This document shows positions 33,957 to 41,365 of a DNA stretch of 64,000 nucleotides, one piece after another. The stretch is from VAZQ01 sp963753575. Its GTDB lineage: Bacteria; Pseudomonadota; Alphaproteobacteria; Rhizobiales; Xanthobacteraceae. The stretch covers positions 124,001-188,000 of the forward strand of contig CAVWCR010000002.1 of the NCBI GenBank assembly GCA_963753575.1. Direction: 5' to 3'. The notes beneath the pieces were generated by a model. It worked only from the letters and a program-made list of their open reading frames with translations, did no database searches and was not told the origin of the DNA. Both the position numbers and the translations under genes were made by a program. Position 1 is the first letter of the stretch, and the number at the start of each line of letters is the position of its first letter.

Positions 33957-34907
33957 TCATTCCGCCGGCACGAGCGCGCGGTACTTCTCGCAGACCTTCT
34001 TCCAGCGCTCGACGCGCTGCTTCATGCGCTCGGTCACCTCGGCCGGGATCTCTACGAACGGCGGCCGCAGCGGGCCTGGATCGACATAGCCTGCCATGCG
34101 GATCGCGATCTTGGCTGCGGTCTCGCGCCACGACAGGTTCGCGGGCGGCCGGTGGGGCGGCGCGATGTCGAGGGTGATCGCCTCGGCGGCCTCGAAGTCG
34201 CCGCGCGCAACTGCATCGCGCAGCGCCAATTGCGGCCACGGCCCCATCCAGGCATCGATCGACCACAGGCCGGCGGCGCCGAGTGGTGCATAGGTCGCGT
34301 ATTGGTTCTGGTTCACCATCACGCTGATCTTGCCACGGATGATCTGCTGCAGCTCGGTGAATTCCTGCGGCGTGCGATGGCTGTCCTTCATCGCCACCAC
34401 GGCCGCGTTCCGAGTGATCGCCGTGAAGGCTTCGACCGGCAGCCTCACATGATGCAGCGCCGGGTTGTGGTAGATCATGATGTTGAGCTTGGGGAAGAGC
34501 TCACCGACGTCCCGATAAAGCCGCACCGCGTTCTCGACGCTCGAGGGAAAATAATAAGGCACGCCGAGCAGGACACCGTCGGCGCCCGAGCCGTCGACCA
34601 TTTTGATTTTTTGCAAGGCCTCGCGGCTGTTCACCGAGGTGACGCCGATGAACAGCGGCACGCGCTTCTTCACGACTGCGACCAATTCATGCGCGAGCGT
34701 GCGAAGCTCATCCGGCAGCAGCGTGTGGCACTCGCCGAAGCTGCCGGTCGTCGCGGTCACGTTGGCGCCATCGCGGATCATGCGGTCGAGGCCGTGGTGC
34801 AGGCGGCCGACGTCGATCGTCGAGGTGGCGCGAATGTCGGCCGCGTCGTCGGTCGCAAAGGCCGGCATCATGGCCATCAGGCCGCCGACGTCGTTGGCGC
34901 TCAGCAT
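33957..34907 (-). CDS. DapA-superfamily hydratase-aldolase (trans-o-hydroxybenzylidenepyruvate hydratase-aldolase, NahE/PhdJ type)
   Basis: The 316-residue class I aldolase has the Schiff-base Lys174 (VAMKDSH) and Tyr146 (IYHNPA). The loop TTGSFGECHTLLPDE is the diagnostic pattern of the NahE/PhdJ/PhdG hydratase-aldolase subgroup, as is GVTSVNSREALQKI. Those enzymes cleave benzylidenepyruvates to aromatic aldehyde plus pyruvate. The RBS is GGGAGGAGGATCAC. Its position at the head of the aromatic/CoA series supports an aromatic side-chain substrate; an ordinary DHDPS-like role is less likely. Confidence 0.88.
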   Translation of the reverse strand: MLSANDVGGLMAMMPAFATDDAADIRATSTIDVGRLHHGLDRMIRDGANVTATTGSFGECHTLLPDELRTLAHELVAVVKKRVPLFIGVTSVNSREALQKIKMVDGSGADGVLLGVPYYFPSSVENAVRLYRDVGELFPKLNIMIYHNPALHHVRLPVEAFTAITRNAAVVAMKDSHRTPQEFTELQQIIRGKISVMVNQNQYATYAPLGAAGLWSIDAWMGPWPQLALRDAVARGDFEAAEAITLDIAPPHRPPANLSWRETAAKIAIRMAGYVDPGPLRPPFVEIPAEVTERMKQRVERWKKVCEKYRALVPAE

Positions 34908-34953
34908 GTGATCCTCCTCCCTGTGTTTCCGTTAGCCCGCTTGTGGCCGGCCA

Positions 34954-35466
34954 CTATTCCTTGAAGTCCGGCGACACTTCCTCCTGCTTCAGGTCGGACG
35001 CCAGGTATTCCTGGATCGGGATATTGATGAAGGCTGCCCAGATCGCGGGATGCGAGGGATCGGCATTGAAATGCTGATGTTCCACGCCGCCAGGCTTCAT
35101 CGGCAGCAGCACCAGGTCACCCCTTTCCCAGTCCTTGCGCTCGCCTTCGACGATCGAATAGCCCTTGCCCTCGAGCACGTAGATGACGAGGCCGCCCTGA
35201 TGGCGGTGCTTGCCGGAGCGCGTCTTGATGTCGTGGATGAAGACACGCCACTGTTGCAGCGGCGTGTTCTTGAACGACACCGGATCGAGGAAGAACTTGA
35301 GCTTGCCCTGGCGCGCCTGGAACCATTCCTGCTGGGTGCAGTCGATGACCACGGGCCCGGTGAGGTTGCGCTCTGCCAGCGCCTTCCTTTGCGCCATTAC
35401 GCGCTCATAGGGGTTGTCCTTGAGCGGTGGCCGCTCGCGTTCGCGCACGCGTTCGACTTCAGCCAT
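34954..35466 (-). CDS. Cupin protein with intact metal motif (pair member 1)
   Basis: Start 35466 follows AAGGAG; upstream in-frame sequence is antisense to the neighbouring cupin. The 170-residue protein has a basic helical N-terminus (residues 1-35, with RVRERERPPLKDNPYERV) and a cupin with HRHQGGLVIYVLEG (His87, His89, Glu99) and VEHQHFNADPSHPAIW (His130/His132). There is no signal peptide. The metal site is complete, so an oxygenase or isomerase role is possible. It follows by 19 bases a related cupin that lacks the first histidines. Confidence 0.85.
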   Translation of the reverse strand: MAEVERVRERERPPLKDNPYERVMAQRKALAERNLTGPVVIDCTQQEWFQARQGKLKFFLDPVSFKNTPLQQWRVFIHDIKTRSGKHRHQGGLVIYVLEGKGYSIVEGERKDWERGDLVLLPMKPGGVEHQHFNADPSHPAIWAAFINIPIQEYLASDLKQEEVSPDFKE

Positions 35467-35485
35467 TGTTCTTGCTCCTTCTTGC

Positions 35486-36001
35486 TTACGTGCTGGGCCG
35501 GAATTCGGGCGCATCTTCGAGCTGCTCGAAGCCGCAGCCGCGATCGACCGAGACGCCTTCGAGCCAGTTCGGCTCGACGGCGACGAACTTGGCGGGGTTG
35601 TCGGGGTCGGCATTGAAGTGCTGCACGATGATGCCGTTGGCGCGCAGCGGCAGGTTGAGCACGTCGCCGGCCTTCCAGGGATGCTTGACGCCGTCGATGG
35701 TCGTGTAGCCGCGTCCTTCCGTGATCATCATCACCTGTCCGCCCTGGAACTTGAGCCGGCCCGAGCGGCTGCCGGGCGGAATCTCCTGCTGATAGAACAA
35801 GAGCACCGACAGGCAGGTGTCCTTGATCTCCGGGTGCAGGTACCAGCGCAGCAGGCCCTGCCGGCTCACCTCCAGCGGCAGCTCGGCTTCCTTGATGACC
35901 TGGATGCCGTTGCGCGTCTGCTCGCGCTGGCGATCGCGCAGCTTGAGCAACTCCTCCCAGTGATTGACTTCAGCCAGCTTCGCCTTGCGATCGCTTCCCA
36001 T
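35486..36001 (-). CDS. Cupin protein with degenerate metal motif (pair member 2)
   Basis: The ATG at 36001 is preceded by GAGGTGACG; the GTG at 36007 is an alternative. The 171-residue protein shares the architecture of its neighbour: helical N-terminus (HWEELLKLRDRQREQTR), QGGQVMMITEGRG and VQHFNADPDNPAKF. Where the partner has HRHQGG, this one has LKFQGG (Leu83, Phe85), so two metal-binding His are missing, although His128 and Glu95 remain. The shared HFNADP motif and tandem genes suggest a hetero-oligomer of an active and a structural or regulatory subunit. Confidence 0.85.
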   Translation of the reverse strand: MGSDRKAKLAEVNHWEELLKLRDRQREQTRNGIQVIKEAELPLEVSRQGLLRWYLHPEIKDTCLSVLLFYQQEIPPGSRSGRLKFQGGQVMMITEGRGYTTIDGVKHPWKAGDVLNLPLRANGIIVQHFNADPDNPAKFVAVEPNWLEGVSVDRGCGFEQLEDAPEFRPST

Positions 36002-36114
36002 CGTCACCTCTTGTTATCACTCGCCTGCCCACACCGTTCTGTAGCCCGCATAGAGCAAGCACAGGCGTTCACAACCGGCCGTAGAGCTCGCCTTCACCCT
36101 AACAGTATAGCGGG

Positions 36115-36127
36115 CTGTCATTGACAG
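36115..36127. promoter_or_regulatory. 13-bp palindrome upstream of the Bug-type gene, possible operator
   Basis: ctgtca-t-tgacag is a perfect dyad 45 bases before the ATG at 36172, and its right half includes a TTGACA that could serve as a -35 box. No convincing -10 box at ideal spacing was seen. It lies in the divergent region between the cupin pair and the Bug-UbiD pair, so it could regulate both. Tentative. Confidence 0.35.
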
Positions 36128-36171
36128 TACACGTCTGCCATAAATCCGATAGGATAACGCGTGGAGGAAAC

Positions 36172-37143
36172 ATGCTCAGACAGCCGCTGCAACTTCTATT
36201 TGGCTGTGTGGCGCTTATGCTGTGCGGCCCGGCGTCGGCGCAGACACTATCATCAAAACCGATCCGGATCGTGGTGCCGGTCTCGGCCGGCGCCGCCACC
36301 GACATCCTGAGCCGGCTCGCCGCCGACTGGCTCGGCAAGCGGACCGGGCTTCCGATCGTGGTCGAGAACCGCCCCGGCGCCGGCGGCAACATCGCGCTCG
36401 AGCAGGTGGCAAAGAGCGAGCCGGACGGCCACACCCTGGTTGTGGCTACCAACGGCGCCATCACCATCAATCCCGCGATGTTCAAGAAGAACCCGGTCGA
36501 CACGCTCAACGATGTCGTCCCGGTCGCTCCTCTTGCCGAGGTTCCACAGGTCCTCACCATCAATGCCAATCTGCCGGCGCGGACCGCGCAGGAGTTCATC
36601 GCGCTCGCGAAGTCCAGGCCGGGCGCGATCAACTACGGCTCGGCCGGACTTGGCACCACGCCGCATCTTGCGCTCGCGCTGTTCGCGCGACTTGCCGGCA
36701 TCAATCTCGTGCATGTGCCCTATCGGGGGATCGCACCGGCGATGACCGACCTCGTGGCCGGAACCATCCAGGCGATCGCCGTCGGCAACGGCACCGTGGC
36801 GCCGTTCGTCGAGCGGGGCATATTGCGCCGGCTTGCGACCGCGACACCAAAGCGGCTGCCCTATCTGCCGGACCTGCCGGCCGCGCCCGAGATCGGGCTG
36901 CCGCGCTGGCAGGTGGAAACCTGGTATGCGCTGTTCGCGCCGCGCGGGACGCCGAAGCCGATTGTCGATGAGATCAACCGCCACATCCAGGCGATGTTCC
37001 GCGATCCCGCGTACAAGAAGAAATTCGACGAGAGCTTCTACGATGCCATGCCGATGACGGCGGACGAGTTCGCGGCGCGCGTGAAGTCGGACGTGGCGAA
37101 ATGGAAGCGCATCGTCAAAGACGCGGGCATCGAGCCCCAGTAG
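36172..37143 (+). CDS. Bug-type TTT substrate-binding protein
   Basis: Start 36172 follows GGAGGAAAC. The 323-residue protein has a signal peptide ending GPASAQ and the classic Bordetella Bug motifs: PIRIVVPVSAGAATDILSR, VVENRPGAGGNIALEQVAKSEPDGHTL, NPAMFKKNP, NYGSAGLGTTPHLALALF, HVPYRGIAPAMTDLVAG and LFAPRGTPKPIVDEI. It differs clearly from the longer 'IPGNP' subgroup found elsewhere in this window. It lies 37 bases before a UbiD-family decarboxylase, so the ligand is probably the decarboxylase substrate, an aromatic or unsaturated acid. Confidence 0.93.
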   Translation: MLRQPLQLLFGCVALMLCGPASAQTLSSKPIRIVVPVSAGAATDILSRLAADWLGKRTGLPIVVENRPGAGGNIALEQVAKSEPDGHTLVVATNGAITINPAMFKKNPVDTLNDVVPVAPLAEVPQVLTINANLPARTAQEFIALAKSRPGAINYGSAGLGTTPHLALALFARLAGINLVHVPYRGIAPAMTDLVAGTIQAIAVGNGTVAPFVERGILRRLATATPKRLPYLPDLPAAPEIGLPRWQVETWYALFAPRGTPKPIVDEINRHIQAMFRDPAYKKKFDESFYDAMPMTADEFAARVKSDVAKWKRIVKDAGIEPQ

Positions 37144-37180
37144 CGTCTTCAAGTGGCGCGATCAGCAAGGCAGGAATGCA

Positions 37181-38635
37181 ATGCAACAGCAATATGACGG
37201 ACTGCGCTCATTCCTGGCCGAGTGCGAGAAGCACGGCGAAGTGAAAGTGATCAAGGACGCCGACTGGAACCTCGAGATCGGGGCGCTGACCGAAACCGTC
37301 TCGGAAATGATCGACGAGCCGCCGGCGCTGATGTTCGACGAGATCAAGGGCTATCCCAAGGGCTTTCGCGTGCTCAGCATCCCGACCGCCTCGCGCGTGC
37401 GCATGGCGATTGCGCTCGGGCTGCCACCCGACACGTCGAAGATGGAGATCGTTCGGCACGCTGCGCAGCGCATCAAGCACGCGGCGCCCATCCCGCCGCA
37501 GGAGGTCGCGACTGGCCCGGTGATGCAGAACATCATGCGGGACAACGAGGTCGACCTGTTCAAGTTTCCGGTGCTGCAATCCCATCGCATGGATGGCGGC
37601 CGCTACATCGGGACCGGCGACTGCTTCATCAATCGCGATCCGGAAACGGGCTACGTCAACATGGGCACGTACCGGATGCAGGTGCACGAGCGCAATCTGC
37701 TCGGCATCTGGCAGAGCCCGGGCCAGCAGGGCCGGCTGATCGCGGAGCGCTACTGGAAGCAAGGCAAGGCCTGTCCGGTGGTGGCGACCTTCGGCGGCGA
37801 TCCGCTGCTGTTCTTTCTCTCTTATACCAAATTCCCGTTCGGCATTTCCGAGCTCGACCGCGCCGGCGGCATGCTGGGCCGGGCGATCGAGGTGATCAAG
37901 GGCCCGCTCACGGGCCTGCCGATCCCGGCGCACGCCGAGATCGTCATCGAAGGCGAGATGCCGCCGCCCGAGGTCGAGTTGCGGCTCGAAGGGCCGTTCG
38001 GCGAGTGGCCCGGCTACTACACGGTCGGCACCAAGGGCACCGCCGACGAGCAGCCGGTGATCCGCGTCAAGGCGATCTACTATCGCAACGATCCGATCCT
38101 TCTCAACATGGCGCCGCAGTGGCCGGGCGCGCCGCATCACTCGGTGCGTTTCGAAGGCGGCATCCTGTGGGAGCAGCTGGAGGCGGCGGGCGTGCCGGGC
38201 ATCGTCGGCACCTACGTGCACAATCCCTTCCTGGTCGTTGTTTCGATCAAGCAGCAGTATGCCGGGCACGCCAAGCAGGCCGGCATGGCGGTGCTCGCCA
38301 GCGCGGCGGCGGCGCGCAATGGGCGGTTCGTGGTGATTGTGGATGAGGATATCGATCCCTCCGACATGAAAGAGGTGATCTGGGCGATGACGACGCGCGC
38401 CGATCCCAAGACCGATATCGATATTATCGGGGACTGCTGGGCGACGCCGCTCGATCCGCGCATGCCGCCGGAGCAAACCGCCAACGGTCCGTTCACCAAT
38501 TCGCGCGCGATCGTTTACGCGGTGCGGCCCTGGTCCTGGAAAGACAAGTTCCCGCCAGTCAACCGCATCGACAAGGGCCAGCGCGAGGCTATCCTGAAGA
38601 AATACGGCGACACGTTCGCGTTCCCGCGGCGGTAG
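37181..38635 (+). CDS. UbiD-family (prenylated-FMN) decarboxylase
   Basis: The 484-residue protein has the family order: GLRSFLAECEKHGEVKVI, MRDNEVDLFKFPVLQSHRMDGGRYIGTG, YVNMGTYRMQVHERNLLG, and the catalytic segment EGPFGEWPGYY (about residue 270, with the conserved acidic residues), then HSVRFEGGILWEQL and VIVDEDIDPSDMKEVIWA. UbiD enzymes use prFMN and a metal to add or remove CO2 on aromatic or alpha-beta-unsaturated acids. The cofactor maker UbiX is not in this window. It forms an operon with the Bug-type gene and is divergent from the cupin pair. Confidence 0.93.
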   Translation: MQQQYDGLRSFLAECEKHGEVKVIKDADWNLEIGALTETVSEMIDEPPALMFDEIKGYPKGFRVLSIPTASRVRMAIALGLPPDTSKMEIVRHAAQRIKHAAPIPPQEVATGPVMQNIMRDNEVDLFKFPVLQSHRMDGGRYIGTGDCFINRDPETGYVNMGTYRMQVHERNLLGIWQSPGQQGRLIAERYWKQGKACPVVATFGGDPLLFFLSYTKFPFGISELDRAGGMLGRAIEVIKGPLTGLPIPAHAEIVIEGEMPPPEVELRLEGPFGEWPGYYTVGTKGTADEQPVIRVKAIYYRNDPILLNMAPQWPGAPHHSVRFEGGILWEQLEAAGVPGIVGTYVHNPFLVVVSIKQQYAGHAKQAGMAVLASAAAARNGRFVVIVDEDIDPSDMKEVIWAMTTRADPKTDIDIIGDCWATPLDPRMPPEQTANGPFTNSRAIVYAVRPWSWKDKFPPVNRIDKGQREAILKKYGDTFAFPRR

Positions 38636-38701
38636 GGGGCGTCATGGCCGCCGGGCCATAAAGCAGTGGAGGAGGGGCGCTGCGCGGTCCGCGCTCTGCG
38701 T

Positions 38702-38812
38702 GTCGTTCCCGCGCAGGCGGGGACTCATAACCACTATCGATTCAGATTTATCGTCGACCGGGCCACACCGCGAGACTGCGGCGTATGGGTCCCCGCCCGC
38801 GCGGGGACGACA
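38702..38812. repeat. Two copies of the dispersed GC palindrome in a 224-base convergent gap
   Basis: Copy one is gtcgttcccgc-gcag-gcggggac (38702-38724), copy two gtccccgc-ccgc-gcggggac followed by gac (38789-38812). They lie between the stops of the UbiD gene and the SBP-like gene. Either may terminate transcription; no gene is seen in the gap. Confidence 0.6.
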
Positions 38813-38859
38813 ACGGGGTTGGTTCACGGCTTGCGCCCGCGCTCCCGCCGCGACGCGCC

Positions 38860-39990
38860 TCAATGGCAGCCGCAGTCCACGCCTTCGAGATGCCCGCACG
38901 CCTTGATGGCGGCGACCGCTTGCGCTTTTTGATGCTCCTGCTCTTGCCTGAATTCCGGATCGTTGCGTTTCGTGGCCCGTGAATCATTATTGCTCTGGGC
39001 GTAGAGCCCGTCGATGAATCCTGAATCGTCGATGTGGCGGACGTGATGCAGGTCCCACAATTCCATCGGGTTGATACGCCTCGCATCCTTGTCCTCGCGC
39101 TTGGCCTCCTCATAGACGTTCGCGATCGCGGTCATTGACGGGTAGAGCTTGGCTTCGAGCTTGGGCGCGAGGTTCTGGTAGATCCAGGTCGCTTGCGCGC
39201 GATTGAGCTGGCCTTCCTTGGTGTAGCGGCGCTCAATGATGTCGATGCTCTTGTCCGGCTCGGTCTTGAAGAAGTGGATGCCCTCGATGATGCCCTTGAG
39301 AAAGCGCTCGACAATATCCGGATTCTTCTCCACGAACGGCAAGCTCGACGAGATGGTCGTGAACCAGATCATCGGCAAAGGCTCGATGTCGATCACTTTG
39401 AGCCCGGCATCGGCGGCGAACAGATGCGAGGGCGCCATCAGGAGCGCCGCGTCGACCTGGCCGTCGCGCACCCAGTGCCACACCGGCGCCCGCTTCTTGT
39501 TCTTCGCAGCTTCGGCCGCGGCGCCTTCGAGCTGATCGGCTGCCTCGATAGAAATGTAGTCGGGCAGTTCCCTGACGAGCTCGATGTCTTCGCGGTCGAC
39601 ATCGAGACCGCGTTGCTTGAGCAGCAGCCAGTCGTTGAGGCCGGGGTGATGTCCGCGCGTGCCGATCTTCTTGCCGTGGAGATCAGCGATGCCGTTGATG
39701 CCGGAATCCGCCCGCACCACCAGCTTGGGATCGACGGCGTTGAGCGTCTGTCCGAGGTAGACCCACTTGTCGCCGCGCGCGCGATGCCCGTAGGTCGAGA
39801 TGTGATTGCCGCCCACGAACTCGATCTCGCCCTTGGCGACCAGCCGGTGCGCGTCGCTCTTGGACACCTGGAAGTCGTAGTTCACGTCGAGCCCATGTTT
39901 CGCCCACGAGCCCGATTCCGATATGACGTGCAGGAGGTTGAGATGGGTCGAGGCCCGGTAGGGAAAAGAAACCTTGTCCATGTTGCGCAT
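38860..39990 (-). CDS. NitT/TauT (NMT1/THI5-like) substrate-binding-fold protein without signal peptide
   Basis: The 376-residue protein resembles SsuA/NMT1-type binding proteins: HLNLLHVISESGSWAKHGLDVNYD, LVAKGEIEFVGGNHI, GIADLHGKKIGTRG, DGQVDAALLMAPSHL, KNPDIVERFLKGIIEGIHFF. It starts directly with the first strand (MRNMDKVSFPYRAST) and has no hydrophobic leader, and no upstream start can add one. The C-terminus is unusual: a charged linker (RQEQEHQKAQA) ending in ACGHLEGVDCGCH, a possible metal site. It could be a cytoplasmic enzyme or sensor with this fold (4,5-dihydroxyphthalate decarboxylase is such a case). No ABC permease is adjacent. Confidence 0.8.
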   Translation of the reverse strand: MRNMDKVSFPYRASTHLNLLHVISESGSWAKHGLDVNYDFQVSKSDAHRLVAKGEIEFVGGNHISTYGHRARGDKWVYLGQTLNAVDPKLVVRADSGINGIADLHGKKIGTRGHHPGLNDWLLLKQRGLDVDREDIELVRELPDYISIEAADQLEGAAAEAAKNKKRAPVWHWVRDGQVDAALLMAPSHLFAADAGLKVIDIEPLPMIWFTTISSSLPFVEKNPDIVERFLKGIIEGIHFFKTEPDKSIDIIERRYTKEGQLNRAQATWIYQNLAPKLEAKLYPSMTAIANVYEEAKREDKDARRINPMELWDLHHVRHIDDSGFIDGLYAQSNNDSRATKRNDPEFRQEQEHQKAQAVAAIKACGHLEGVDCGCH

Positions 39991-40199
39991 GCGTTTCAGT
40001 CCCCGGTCGATGTCCGCGAGTGCTCTCGCGGTTCCATCAGTCTATTCAATGACTAGCCTTCGTCGGTCCCGCGGATCGAACAAATCCGCCGCGTGCCGCC
40101 GTCGGTTCCATTTGTCCACTGCGACTACAGGCGCTCTTGGCGGCGCTGCCAATTCGTACCATAGATGAAGATTATAAGCTTCCATAATCAACCGAGGGT

Positions 40200-41285
40200 G
40201 TGCGCATCGTGCTCGTGCAGACGATATCGACGCTTGGACAGATCTTTGGGCGGCTCGCGCGTTACGCTGTAGCCATTGTGGGCCTCGTCGCTGCAGTGGA
40301 TGCTGGTGCAGCCGATAACGATTTCTATAAGGGCAAGACCGTCACGGTGCTGACCGGCGAGGTGCCGGGCGGGGCGCTCGATGCCTATGCGCGCGTGCTT
40401 GCTACCGGTCTGAGCCGGCATCTGCCAGGCAATCCCACTGTTATCGTGCAGAGCATGCCGGGTGCCGCCAGCGTGGTGGCGGCGAACCATGTCGCCAAAC
40501 GGGCCGCGCGCGATGGAACCGTACTGCTGATGGCGCTGCCGAGCGCGGTGTTCGCCAGCATGTTCGGCAATACGGCGGCGAGCTACGCGCCGACCGACTT
40601 CACCTGGATCGGCAATTTCGACCAGGCGACCGAAACCTGCTCGGTGTGGAAGGGCGCCGGCATTGAGAGCTTTGACGACCTGCTGAAGAAGCCCGCGATA
40701 TTCGGTGCAGTTGCGCCGTCGGGTATAGCCAGCGAGCACCCGCGCTCGTTCAACGCGCTGTTCGGCGCCCACATCAGAGTCATCCACGGCTATAAGGGAA
40801 CCGCGGGGCTGCTGCTCGCCATGCAGCGCGGCGAAATCCAGGGCGCCTGCGCCTATATGATGAGTGCGCTCAAATCCACGTTCAACAGCTTCTATGCGAC
40901 GGGCCAGCTGGTGCCGATCCTGCAGCTCGCGCGCAAGAGCGAGGAGCTCAAGGGCGTCCCCTACATGCTCGACTTCGCCCGCAACAAAGAAGAGCGGCAG
41001 CTGTTCAACATGCTCTACACCCGCGGCATCATCGGCCGCTGGGTCGCGGCGCCGCCGGACATTCCACCGGAGCGCACCGCGATGCTGCGCGCCGCGTTCG
41101 ACGCGACCGTGCGGGACCCCGAGATTCTTGCAACGACAAAGAAATCAGGCCTGCCGGTGTTGCCGATGAGCGGCCAGGAGGTCGAGGCGTTCGTGCGGAA
41201 ATACGCCTCGGTGTCGCCGGCCATCGTCGCGCGCGCGCGCTCGATTCTGGAAATCGGTACGATCGAGCGCGTGCCTCGGAAATGA
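40200..41285 (+). CDS. TTT-family substrate-binding protein (orphan)
   Basis: The frame starts with GTG at 40200 after cgagg. The 361-residue protein has a leader (YAVAIVGLVAAVDAGAA), then NDFYKGKTVTVLTGEVPGGALDAYAR, LPGNPTVIVQSMPGAAS, AARDGTVLLMALP, VIHGYKGTAGLLLAMQRGEIQG and APPDIPPERTAMLRAAFDATVRDP. A family-typical Cys occurs in ATETCSVWKG. It is monocistronic and divergent from the SBP-like gene at 38860. No membrane components are nearby. Confidence 0.88.
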   Translation: MRIVLVQTISTLGQIFGRLARYAVAIVGLVAAVDAGAADNDFYKGKTVTVLTGEVPGGALDAYARVLATGLSRHLPGNPTVIVQSMPGAASVVAANHVAKRAARDGTVLLMALPSAVFASMFGNTAASYAPTDFTWIGNFDQATETCSVWKGAGIESFDDLLKKPAIFGAVAPSGIASEHPRSFNALFGAHIRVIHGYKGTAGLLLAMQRGEIQGACAYMMSALKSTFNSFYATGQLVPILQLARKSEELKGVPYMLDFARNKEERQLFNMLYTRGIIGRWVAAPPDIPPERTAMLRAAFDATVRDPEILATTKKSGLPVLPMSGQEVEAFVRKYASVSPAIVARARSILEIGTIERVPRK

Positions 41286-41324
41286 GGGCGGCGGCGAGCG
41301 AGCGCTGCAAAGCAAAGCCTGAGT

Positions 41325-41365
41325 GAGCTTACTGGCCCGAGCTTACTGGCCCGAGCTTACTGGCC
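41325..41365. repeat. 14-bp tandem repeat, three units
   Basis: The unit gagcttactggccc occurs three times in direct tandem (third unit one base short). It lies just after the 41285 stop and runs into the stop codon of the convergent Tat-exported protein gene, so repeat-number change would move that stop region. Slippage-type origin. Confidence 0.8.

Noticed and set aside
33036..34964. 642-codon plus-strand frame across the SDR, repeat and hydratase-aldolase
   Set aside because: It is a shadow of two real minus-strand genes plus a palindromic repeat; no homology features.
41325..41365. CRISPR-like array
   Set aside because: The 14-bp units are directly adjacent with no spacers; it is a simple tandem repeat. 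The tandem repeats at 43192 and 47326 were rejected for the same reason.
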